43,966 nucleotides of DNA from Chromatiales bacterium. GTDB lineage: Bacteria > Pseudomonadota > Gammaproteobacteria > Chromatiales > Chromatiaceae. The stretch covers positions 1-43,966 of the forward strand of contig JANQEV010000039.1 of NCBI GenBank assembly GCA_028278145.1, written 5' to 3'. Below are positions 35,401 to 42,220 of the stretch, piece by piece. Under the pieces are notes generated by a model. It was not told the DNA's origin. It saw nothing but the letters and a program-made list of their open reading frames with translations, and searched no databases. The translations under genes were made by a program, and so were the position numbers. How positions within the stretch are numbered: the first letter of the stretch is position 1; each line of letters begins with the position of its first letter.

Positions 35401-36917
35401 GCAACCAATCCCTGATCGGTATAGCTATAGGCATGTATTTGTTCATTGTTCAGACGCACCTGGACAAGAAAATTGCCTTCATAACGAAACTCCACCAGGT
35501 TGCCATTCGATCCTTCGATACTGACAATGCGCCCAGCTTTATCCCACTTTAATCTCGCATGCATTCCACCAGGGCCTTGAATGCGTCTTAACTTTCCACC
35601 TGAGTCATAATGGAGGGTGAAACTGTTACCGTTGCGGCGAGCAACCTCCACCAATCTCCCATCAGGGTTATAACCTTCCCGCTCGCCATTGCTTCTAACA
35701 TATAGTGCCGATCCATCTACACCAATCTTTACCCGCTCTCCAACGTTATTGGTATAAACATTCCTCTCTTCCGCCGCGACAAACAGGTTCTCCTCTTGGT
35801 CTCTCTCTATCACAACAACTGCGCCAATGCGGCTCAGACGCGCTTCCCAGTTCAGATGCCAGTTTTTCCCAAACAGACCAGGTTTAGGGTCTAGTTGGTT
35901 TAGCGAGCGCCTGATCTCTAATTGATCCTCACCTACCTGCAATAAAAGATCCACGGTAGACACAACCAAGCTGGCGGTTTCCATATCCACATGCACTGGA
36001 GATGGAGCTTCAGGTAAGGCCGCTGCTTGTAGCTGCAAGGCGGGTGCGGTTTTCTTCCTGCTTGCTGTTGGTTGTGGCTGGGTTAATGCCTGCTTTTTTA
36101 AATCCGTTAACCTTCCAGCGACCTTGGAAGTGGGGGAACTCTTGATCTCTTGCGTTTTTCTTTTCTTCGCTAGATCACCCCGCTTCTTCTTGGTTTCTCT
36201 TGGGAGTTTTTTACGCTGTTTAGTCAAATTGCGTAGGGGCTTGGCTCTGGAGGTTCCATATATGGCCCGTTGGCGTTTTCTGGCCTGGGTAAGTTGTAGA
36301 TTATGTTTGGCATATTTATTTCCCGGCTCAAGTTCCAGCGATCGTTTCAGATCGCTGATAGCCCGATCCAGATCTCCCATCTCCATGAAGGTCAAGCCAC
36401 GGTTGTTATAGGCACTTGCTGATTTTGGATCGAGTTTAATAGCACGGTCGAAGTCAGAAATGGCTTTTCCAAACTGACCAAGCTCTGAGTAGGCGTTGCC
36501 ACGATAGTCGTAGGCGGATTTGTTAGAGGAATCCAGTTGTATTACCCGGCTGAAATCCTGGATTGCCTCGTTGTAGAAGCGAAGCATCGCATAAGATTTA
36601 CCGCGAATGAGAAGTAAATCTTTATTATTTGGGTTCAATTTAAGGGCGGCACCTAAATCTTCTATAGCACTCTTGTGCTTTTTAAGTTGGCTATTGGCAA
36701 CACCCCGGTAGCTGTATGCATTCGCGAGACCATCTCTCCCCGGCTTTCCGGAGACAATGAATCGGCTGCAGTGAGTAATTACCAGTTGCCAGTTTTCCCG
36801 CTCACCTGCTTCCCGGCAGGACTCCAGATCATCTCTGGCAGACGCCCAGAGGTGAGGTACCACAAAACATAGCAGGAGTAAGAGAAAACTGAGATTTTGA
36901 GCGCTTCTGATTCTCAT
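29493..36917 (-). CDS. Giant secreted TPR-RHS-DUF11-PASTA protein
   Basis: This 2474-residue exported protein has no close named relative known to me. In order: signal peptide (1-27); four TPRs (about 64-200); a Lys/Arg-rich linker (207-290); a DUF6531-like entry (about 305-390); about thirty RHS/YD repeats; an RHS core with RYYDPTLGRF and DPWGL near residue 1350; a Pro-rich duplicated linker (about 1355-1475); a hydrophobic hairpin (about 1540-1578); a coiled coil (about 1585-1855); a DUF11-like domain (about 1853-1960); PASTA (about 1962-2030); a Big-like domain (about 2032-2110); three W/C modules (2142-2313); and a beta-rich end (about 2360-2474). A normal Rhs toxin would have one short toxic domain after DPxGL; here about 1120 structural residues follow. 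Probably a surface or periplasmic scaffold. Confidence 0.9.
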   Translation of the reverse strand: MRIRSAQNLSFLLLLLCFVVPHLWASARDDLESCREAGERENWQLVITHCSRFIVSGKPGRDGLANAYSYRGVANSQLKKHKSAIEDLGAALKLNPNNKDLLLIRGKSYAMLRFYNEAIQDFSRVIQLDSSNKSAYDYRGNAYSELGQFGKAISDFDRAIKLDPKSASAYNNRGLTFMEMGDLDRAISDLKRSLELEPGNKYAKHNLQLTQARKRQRAIYGTSRAKPLRNLTKQRKKLPRETKKKRGDLAKKRKTQEIKSSPTSKVAGRLTDLKKQALTQPQPTASRKKTAPALQLQAAALPEAPSPVHVDMETASLVVSTVDLLLQVGEDQLEIRRSLNQLDPKPGLFGKNWHLNWEARLSRIGAVVVIERDQEENLFVAAEERNVYTNNVGERVKIGVDGSALYVRSNGEREGYNPDGRLVEVARRNGNSFTLHYDSGGKLRRIQGPGGMHARLKWDKAGRIVSIEGSNGNLVEFRYEGNFLVQVRLNNEQIHAYSYTDQGLVASITDSNHRVTEIGYDKKGRVIRHSRPGEGDDVYSYDDFSQRITRTDRAGMLTMMEFNQDGLQYKVTDAKGNHHLYGYNKKGRIQSVKSGMEQWQISYNEAGQIQSLNDGAGTELRYGYDKRGNLVYETTPLGGEIRREYDQLNQVTSVIDERGGKTHITYVPDSSQISSIAYPDGSKLHYRYDSAQRLTELIDADGESTSYKYDQAGRLVSENRPGRPQLTYTYDAASNISEIREGDRSLVRYKRAPSGNILSEIHSSGLEINYQYDAKGNVKSWNDNTGGGERIGYDAKGRQQWSMDSKGGHNSFEYDAANNLVATKDPMGNQSRAAYTTQNRLKQLSNALGRSANYSYDSSGRLQRIETPTKGTMAFSYDVLGNILTTTDPLGRISKNTYDHAGQLISSIDAAGSEIRYRYDSAGRVIEKLLPGNRTIRYGYDGASRLLSMNDGEFPINYEYGRFGRLARIAYPALDVDLKYRYGPNGQISGFTGPKGKEVTYRYDASGRMQSMRLPGGGRIKFEHDPRGRLVSIKYPNGIRGIREYDALGNTLAVAYVNTLGEVVKSWNYSYDSLGNLIGARNELGYTTKYRHDANGQLIEEQSNEKSLLKYGYSPGGNRKQLAIDGKVISYRFDTADQIQQAGDDQFKHDANGNLIQRSKAGEVTSYSYSSEGMLTSVNLPDGKKVQFGYAPSGERTWREDIKGKIHYVTDGTHLLATLGQDKQLLTSFYHGPGIDHPVAMRHEGELFYYLLDGLGSVAALVDAAGRVVASYTTDAYGNLKQSTGDLPNPFIFTAREFDPDTGLYYYRARYYDPTLGRFLTKDPAGLDLEDLASLNPYLYVGNAPLRFTDPWGLTPTPTNVVPAPPLSGHTQPYGVPVREVMHGPTRPFHAPGTGPSSTPTSASPAPAHGIGPSAATRNVHLVNTRPSPAPSQPLPAHTQPYRVPGSGGVGGGATRPNVIPGTGPSSTPTVAAPRPGFWNLKHGWRQARDFVKQRQHEGSPGLKIISGVNVLSNVFDALQQCKKRAKTAQQMENCVKGVLKTTGYLVVGGTAAGALLVYLVPVAGPPLAVAGILLSGAQAIVKVGTETYRWIRDKNAWQKIKENSEYFQDKLGKKDKYGKTFLDKLTASVKKKIEEIRKLAQRLRDTQDRLDRGWQSVQALGKRGDAELKRINRSLAKIEQLVKICQQHKKHLNTIVDTARQEVERHLQIIEKATDRLIDLAALIPPVIPQAEELVVRIGKLRKKLEEKENAVKKLLRRLDLSFTATSVRYPVRVGKWIDTHVEQYRTKEMKDLRRSIATLDRMVTEAAKVPSMFWPPEKYVRKMVDVGDKLIRAREDGIAKLDRARELAKLCDIDIDARIQLTKKASSSDVLKDDEVVYTYTVKNIGNAILTQVSVTDDKCNPVTRTKGDDKLDPDETWSFDCAVTLTATTTNTATASAVDPDGKTIKSGPQSVTVKVSSNKVKVPYLLGLNRDAATYDVEQAGLKPNAKEDHGPLPKGDVFKQHPQPETVVKKGSTVEFWISKGPAPKVRTLYLDPPMQKIKAGEVASIRALLVFESGDEEDVTRTVTWSWFPDRVIQKLGPGSFGGRNEGRVVVTAREKRGTGVASITVEEEERTKWDKPISHADELKAKALPPPPDAFTWYALCDKRSGEVRYGEDTKSTRYRVLGGPFQGPRDAKLWIKQNYPDWRCTDASNRYGKWNVLCNKQNLSVGIGKGTDPTRFWIMQSGFVSEKGARAWVQQNCPAWQCSEGGACSDKRRGGPWSVVCSKRHGGIGLTKHPNRIKQWLFADNFFSEKDARRWVESNCPSWRCNRDGQCLPGRRVPRDKPLELPPEAKRGQFGDWKLGRGTHPKPTTKKSLGSLMAGNWSGTLIEEDPRHVRCTFSVNLRLDASMRGRLTGRLASENILDPELRGMGPVCPRSVSAPASLSVTGSRAVLSAEGRNITLAASKNKLSVSRVPISDGFVSISLRKR
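29979..30493 (-). repeat. Three tandem W/C-rich modules in the giant protein
   Basis: Modules at 30342-30493, 30168-30320 and 29979-30127 encode units of 50-51 residues. Each begins with an aromatic residue and a Cys-x-Lys (WYALCDK, WNVLCNK, WSVVCSK), has a central Gly/Arg stretch, then an Ala-x-x-Trp helix, and ends Pro-x-Trp-x-Cys. Spacing is regular and each unit probably forms one disulfide. Confidence 0.85.
32490..32835 (-). repeat. Duplicated Pro-rich linker in the giant protein
   Basis: Two units share P-L-x-x-HTQPYxVP, then TRPxxxPGTGPSSTPT, about 65-70 residues apart, directly after the RHS core. The duplication is visible in protein and partly in DNA. It is likely a flexible stalk. 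Confidence 0.8.
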
Positions 36918-36993
36918 CTATGTCGCTCTTTAATAATATCGACCTTATCCACAATAATAGTAGTTGATTTAGGAAAAATGCTCCACTGCCGTC

Positions 36994-37018
36994 GATTTGA
37001 TTATTACATATCAAAATC
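36994..37018. repeat. Inverted repeat upstream of the giant gene
   Basis: GATTTGAT (36994-37001) and ATCAAAATC (37010-37018) are complementary apart from one extra base, about 80-100 bases before the giant gene's start. It could be a regulator site in the promoter region; no -10/-35 pair was convincing. Confidence 0.4.
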
Positions 37019-37058
37019 TTGGGCTGATGTAACTAGGATAATCCAGAAGCCGGTGTAT

Positions 37059-39476
37059 TCAATCATGCCTGGCATGCAACTCTATTGTGGCAGCAACTGA
37101 ATAGAGCGCTATGGCAAACAACACCACCCAGCTGAATCCAAAGTGGACCGCCAGCAGGGTCGCCAGGATAGCGCTGATCAGGGAGGCACAGCCGTTAACC
37201 CCCCAGGCCCATGGAACCAGCTGCGGGGCATGCTGGGCAACCTGCGCCAACCCTAATGAAAAGGGCATCCCCATGCAGAAGGCCAGGGGGGCAATCAACA
37301 GAAGGCTGATCATCACTTTAGCCATATCCGGCAAGGTCGACAATACACTGAACAGCTGAGGTAGCAGCCACAGATAGCTCAAGCTAACCAGACCAAGGAT
37401 CAGGACGATGGAACGCACTGTAGGCTTCCTCCTATTTTCCAGCAGCCTTCCGGCAAAGCGGCTTCCAATACCGGAAAAGATCAGAAAACCGCATAGGACC
37501 ACGGATACCGCATAGATAGGGTGGGCCAGGAACAGGATAAACTTCTGGATAAAGGCTATTTCTATGAACAGAAAAGCCAACCCGATGGCGATGAAATAGG
37601 CCACTACTCTCCAGGTATAACCGCCTCCGGTTTTCCCCTGTACCCTCTTGAGAAACCGCAGGGGCAGCAGAATCAACACCAGGCTGGCGAGCATGGCCTG
37701 CAACAGGGTGATGATCAATATCGGATAGCCAAGCTCCAGCAGAGAAAAGCCACCTTGGCGATACAGTGAAAGCATCTCTGGCAGGGTCGACCACTTGAAG
37801 AAATTGAAGAAGTGGGGCCGGTCATCAGTGGCTGGACGCACTGCAAATTTATATTGGTAAAAAAACTGTTCTGCCCCATCACCTAAAAGTGCCTGAGCTC
37901 CCTGATAGTAGTAAGGCTGTGGCAGGATGTTATAGCGATTGGCCTGCTGCGGTGAGATACCAGGGTAGAACACACTATCGAAGGAGCGTGCCTCAGAAAA
38001 ATCCTGTAGCCGCTGAATCTCATCAGCTGTAAATGGACTCTTCTTGAGCACCAGGGTACTGGTGCTCCAACCCCGGATCATGGCCAGATGGTGTGCCGGA
38101 TTCAAGACTCCAGAACTGCGCAAAACCGCCACAGCAGTGGCAAACAGCTTGAGGCCATCTCTGGGCGGCACCCTTACCCAGCGGGTAATTGCCAGCATGC
38201 CATCGGTGGTCAGGTGGTTCATATACTCTGTCACGGCCTCTTGGGTGTAGAGATAACTCTCACTCAAGGTATTGAGCCCAGCAGATGAGACGGCGGCGGA
38301 ATCCAGCAGAGAGACCTGAATCAGGTCATAGTGATCCTGGCTGGCCGCAACAAAACCACGTGCCTCCCCAATATGGATCTGACTCCTCTCTCGCAACAAG
38401 GGCCAGCCGGTGAAGTGTCCATACTGTTCCTGAAACATCTGCACCAGTTGCGGATTGAGCTCCACCGTCTCGATCTGCTCTGCCCCGGATATCTGCGCCT
38501 GTAACAGATCACTGCCGCCACCCAGTCCCAGGATCAATACCCGCTGTTGTGGTTTGAGATGGTACGGCAGGGCTGAAGTCATAAAATCTAGATAGCCTAA
38601 CGGTTCACTACGCCCGTCATACCGGGTAACAGCACTGGGGCCGTCACCATCGATAAACAAGCCAAGCTGCGGGGGTGGTTCAATGCTGCTGTTAAGGCTC
38701 ATCCCAGGGGCCAAGCGTAGTGGTATTTTCTGGCTATCCACCAGGGTGAGCAGGCCAAGGGGACTGGTGCGCTGTTTGATCACGGAGGTGCCTGTCACGC
38801 GCAGTGTTTGATTGAGGTCCTTGTATTCAGACATCTGTGGCGCCAGCCATGATGGTGGTAACAACAGGGGGATCAGGATCAGAGCCAGCAAGGCAGACAT
38901 GGTACCCCGCTTGTGGCAGACAGCCATGGCAGCGGCCACAAGAGCAGTAGCTGCAATCAGCTGCAACACTCCGGAGGGGGACAACAGATAGAGGGCACCG
39001 ATAACACCCAGGGCACCCAGACCGGCCCCAATCAGATCATATGAGTAGATCTTCGGTATCTGTTCGCCAAAGCGGGCGAAGGTAAGGCAGATGGCATTGG
39101 CGGCAAAGAAGAAGGGGATAAACAACAGCAGATAACTCAACAACAAATACCACCATTGGTTGAAATCCCAGAGAATCTCCAGGGTGTTGAAGGGAAGTCG
39201 CTGGGCCAGCAGGAAACAGCCAATACTGCTGATGGCAAAGAGCATGGTGTTGGCTATGAAAGCTGTGGTAAAGCGTGGCAGAAGCCAGGTACGCACCAGG
39301 GTCAGAAAGGTCCCACTGGCACCATATCCCAACAGCGCCAGGCTGATCACCATGTAGGCAAAGTGGTGCCACTGAATGATGGAGAACAGCCGCATCAGCA
39401 ACACTTCATAGGCCAGGGCGGAAGCTGAGATGAGAAGGATCGAGAGATAGGGTGGATGAACCTTATGCTCATCCAC
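37059..39476 (-). CDS. Polytopic spermidine-synthase-like protein
   Basis: This 805-residue membrane protein has about seven N-terminal TM helices (to about residue 220), a central spermidine-synthase/methyltransferase Rossmann domain (about 310-470; LGLGGGSDLLQAQ, ETVELNPQLVQMF, HYDLIQVSLLD) and further TM helices at the end. Such fused proteins occur widely but their reaction is unproven: it could be aminopropyl transfer, methyl transfer or transport. The Asp pair of true spermidine synthases is not obvious, so spermidine synthesis is uncertain. The GTG start lies two bases after the stop of the isoaspartate methyltransferase gene, so the two are coupled. It is followed after 141 bases by the giant gene. 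Confidence 0.82.
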   Translation of the reverse strand: MDEHKVHPPYLSILLISASALAYEVLLMRLFSIIQWHHFAYMVISLALLGYGASGTFLTLVRTWLLPRFTTAFIANTMLFAISSIGCFLLAQRLPFNTLEILWDFNQWWYLLLSYLLLFIPFFFAANAICLTFARFGEQIPKIYSYDLIGAGLGALGVIGALYLLSPSGVLQLIAATALVAAAMAVCHKRGTMSALLALILIPLLLPPSWLAPQMSEYKDLNQTLRVTGTSVIKQRTSPLGLLTLVDSQKIPLRLAPGMSLNSSIEPPPQLGLFIDGDGPSAVTRYDGRSEPLGYLDFMTSALPYHLKPQQRVLILGLGGGSDLLQAQISGAEQIETVELNPQLVQMFQEQYGHFTGWPLLRERSQIHIGEARGFVAASQDHYDLIQVSLLDSAAVSSAGLNTLSESYLYTQEAVTEYMNHLTTDGMLAITRWVRVPPRDGLKLFATAVAVLRSSGVLNPAHHLAMIRGWSTSTLVLKKSPFTADEIQRLQDFSEARSFDSVFYPGISPQQANRYNILPQPYYYQGAQALLGDGAEQFFYQYKFAVRPATDDRPHFFNFFKWSTLPEMLSLYRQGGFSLLELGYPILIITLLQAMLASLVLILLPLRFLKRVQGKTGGGYTWRVVAYFIAIGLAFLFIEIAFIQKFILFLAHPIYAVSVVLCGFLIFSGIGSRFAGRLLENRRKPTVRSIVLILGLVSLSYLWLLPQLFSVLSTLPDMAKVMISLLLIAPLAFCMGMPFSLGLAQVAQHAPQLVPWAWGVNGCASLISAILATLLAVHFGFSWVVLFAIALYSVAATIELHARHD

Positions 39477-39478
39477 GT

Positions 39479-40234
39479 TCAGTGTTCCCCGGTCAGCGGC
39501 ACGAAACGTACCGGTAGTATCTGGTGGGTAGTAATCTTCCCCTCCTTATTCTTTTCTACCAGTACCAGCTGCTGTACCTGGAAGCGCCCACCCACTGGGA
39601 TCACCATACGCCCCCCTGGTTTCAGCTGCTTGAGCAGAGGAGGAGGTATATGGCTGGCTGCTGCGGTCACCAGAATGGCGTCGAAAGGGGCATGTTCTTC
39701 CCAGCCGTAGTAGCCATCACCCACCCGCGCCGTGACATTGTCATAGCCAAGACGCTGAAAGCGATCTGCTGCCTGCTCACCCAACTTATCGATGATCTCT
39801 ATGGTGAATACCTGGTCGGTGAGTTCGGCCAGAACCGCGGCCTGATAGCCGGAACCCGTTCCCAGTTCCAGCACCCGCTGCTTTGGGTGGGGGCGCATCA
39901 GATCGGTCATGAGGGCAACAATATAGGGCTGGGATATAGTCTGGCCCTGGCCTATGGGTAGTGGGCGGTCCAGATAGGCGAGCGGCTTTATTGTTTCCGG
40001 CACGAACTCATGCCGTGGGACCTTGCCCATGGCCTGCATCACCCGCGGGTCCAGTTCCTCCTTGTCTATGTAGATGGAGGTATCCTGCACCAGTTCCTCA
40101 ATGGTCTGCACCATTTTCTGCCGAAGCTCAACATATTCCCCAGCCAGAATCTCATCGCCCCAACTGTAAAGGAGCAACATAGACAGGATCAGGCTTCTGG
40201 ACACTGTTGCAGTGTGCATCTTGCGATCATCCAT
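39479..40234 (-). CDS. pcm: Exported protein-L-isoaspartate O-methyltransferase
   Basis: PCM repairs isoaspartyl residues in aged proteins, using S-adenosylmethionine. The core is intact: DPRVMQAMGKVPRHEFVP, YLDRPLPIGQGQTISQPYIVALMTDLM, VLELGTGSGYQAAVLAEL and GGRMVIPVGG. Unlike cytoplasmic PCM, it has a likely signal peptide (SRSLILSMLLLYSWGDEILAG) before it. Candidate starts are ATG 40234 (251 residues) and ATG 40219 (246); an upstream TTG at 40357 overlaps the previous gene but would bury the signal peptide. Export of a SAM-dependent enzyme is odd because periplasmic SAM is not expected. Coupled to the spermidine-synthase-like gene. Confidence 0.9.
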   Translation of the reverse strand: MDDRKMHTATVSRSLILSMLLLYSWGDEILAGEYVELRQKMVQTIEELVQDTSIYIDKEELDPRVMQAMGKVPRHEFVPETIKPLAYLDRPLPIGQGQTISQPYIVALMTDLMRPHPKQRVLELGTGSGYQAAVLAELTDQVFTIEIIDKLGEQAADRFQRLGYDNVTARVGDGYYGWEEHAPFDAILVTAAASHIPPPLLKQLKPGGRMVIPVGGRFQVQQLVLVEKNKEGKITTHQILPVRFVPLTGEH

Positions 40235-40353
40235 GGAATTGGGTTTGCCTACTATAAATTGTAGCCCACATGGATTGGCATATCTTTTATATCCCATCAA
40301 ATGAGGAGTTAGCCTTTTGTCGCTAGTTCGGTCAATTACCTCCCTACCCCATG

Positions 40354-41034
40354 TCAAAAATTCATATCCCAGCGTGGCGTGATTTCGATACGTGAGATAC
40401 AGGTGTCCTGGTATTTACTGCCTTTTACGGTTTCAGTTATTGACAGCTCCAACCATCTGATTTGTTTTGGCGGCTGTCCTTCCGGAGATATCACGAACAC
40501 CTGTGGACTGTTCATATCCTGAAAGCGGGTATTCATTCGATACCAGGACTGCTTTCCATCTGATATGTCATAAAAGTGTTTGCGAAATACCAGCCGGTAT
40601 TGCGAACCATCAGAAAGGGTCAGTGAAGCCTTTTTTATCCTGCTTGTTTTGGCAAACAGGTCCAGACTCTTCTCATAACCTGAAGAGATGTTTATGACAG
40701 TAACCGGTTGCAACCCCGAGAAATCTATTCGAATGGTTTCACCAACACCCGAACCCTGAACCCCTTCACACCAGGCCGTTTTGGGGTTGCCCCAGTAATG
40801 ACCAGGAGTGGCATCAGGTGACCTATCCAGCACATTTGCGGGGACATATCTCCTGCTGTTATTGAGGGTTGATGTTGCCGTCACTCTTGCCGATCCGGAA
40901 ACATCGCTTTTCCTCATGTCACAGACAAGATTCTGCTCACAGGATTCACCCAGCAGTGTTTGCATGGCATACAAGTTCAGTGGCAACAGGCAGCCTATGC
41001 TAAAGCACAAAGGGATACATCTATTCTTTTTCAT
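40354..41034 (-). CDS. Exported NADase-type glycan-binding-domain protein
   Basis: A 226-residue protein with a signal peptide (CIPLCFSIGCLLPLNLYA). The ATG at 41034 has GGGAG eight bases before it; the in-frame start at 41073 precedes the signal peptide. Residues about 60-215 resemble the NADase-type glycan-binding (discoidin-like) domain: ANVLDRSPDATPGHYWG, TAWCEGVQGSGVGETIRIDF, ISSGYEKSLDLFAKTSRIKKASLTLSDG. Two Cys near the start (GESCEQNLVC) and others in the domain suggest disulfides. It may bind envelope glycans or a protein partner. It lies 96 bases after the cysteine-rich gene in the same direction. Confidence 0.75.
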   Translation of the reverse strand: MKKNRCIPLCFSIGCLLPLNLYAMQTLLGESCEQNLVCDMRKSDVSGSARVTATSTLNNSRRYVPANVLDRSPDATPGHYWGNPKTAWCEGVQGSGVGETIRIDFSGLQPVTVINISSGYEKSLDLFAKTSRIKKASLTLSDGSQYRLVFRKHFYDISDGKQSWYRMNTRFQDMNSPQVFVISPEGQPPKQIRWLELSITETVKGSKYQDTCISRIEITPRWDMNF

Positions 41035-41130
41035 TTCTTGGTCTCCCTCCTCCACCTCGCTTAAGCCATACATCTATCCACCGATCTATCCCGTCATGAA
41101 GCCTGGGATCCAGATAGTGACACCAGCCGA

Positions 41131-42220
41131 CTAATTACATACCTCTGACATCTTTCTCCCGGTTCTAGGATTGATACATCCGGATTGCCCAAAGGTTTCA
41201 CTGGGGACAGTGCCACTAGGACAGACACAACGCGGCCCACCACCACGCACCCTGTTGCTACGGGTAGGCTTCTTGACACAGCCTCCACCACCTCTTTTCG
41301 GCACATAGTTACTATTGATGCAGAAACAGGCTGGGCGGTTGTTTGCCCTATCCCAGCCTTTGCGTGTATTAGGCAGACGGGAGCAATCCAACCTTTGTAC
41401 CTGGGTATCTCTTGCAGGTTTGCACTTCCCAGCTACCGGGGCATAACCAGTTCGGCACTTGCACTTGGCCTGCTTCGCCGCTGCATCCCAGTACGCTTTA
41501 ACTGCTCTCTTGCCACCAAGGGCAGAACAGTCCTTGCGATCCACCTGTTGCTGTGGGGAAAGAGTAACTCCGCACTGTAAATTGGTCATCCGCCTGACAA
41601 ATTTTCTCTGCGATTTTTTACATTTGGTCAAATCCACGGCCTTATCCAGGCGCTCACAGGCAATATCCAGTTGGCCATCTATCCTGTGTTGCGTCGCTGC
41701 CCTTGAGAGCGACAGGGCCTCAAGATCCAGGGCCTTGGCCTTGTCAACAATCTTCCTCTTCTTTTCTATGCTTATCTTATGTTTTTTGCACTCAGCTATA
41801 CCTTCAGCTAGAAGCAGCTGTACCAGTGCCATGTCATACTCACATTCCTTGTAGTGTCCATTGGCCTTCTTCACATACCCCTTCAGTTGGTTCTCGACAT
41901 CCAGATGCCCCTGCACCTTAGTGATCTTCTCATTCAAAAATGACTTGTACTTTTCACAGGGTGTCTTGGCAATGGCTGCCTGTAGTTTTCCCATGGCATC
42001 AGTTAGGCTGCATCTCTTATACAGGCCCTGGGCTTCCTTATATAGGGCTCTGGCCTCATTATGAAGCCTGACCACCATTTCTGTCTTGGTGACCTTCTTT
42101 CTCAGGAATTCTTTGTAATCTGCACATGGAGTCTCACCAATTGCCTTGTTCAATGTGGTAATGGTGTTACCGTATTCGCACGCCTTGTACTGCCCCTGGG
42201 CACTCTTGAACAGGGCCCGG
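41131..42220 (-). repeat. Cys-paired TPR-like repeats and CxC modules
   Basis: TPR-like units lie at about 42090-42220, 41925-42050, 41760-41890 and 41590-41715. The first two share the pattern ALFK/ALYK-x-AQG-x-YKxC and then KTPC or ETPC-x-x-YKxFL. Cys-rich modules at about 41150-41560 repeat DCSxL, Trp-Asp, CxC and GxGxC. Confidence 0.75.

Noticed and set aside
32858-36020. Polymorphic Rhs toxin with immunity gene
   Set aside because: The RHS core is present, but no toxin-like domain or small immunity gene follows; the tail is long and structural.
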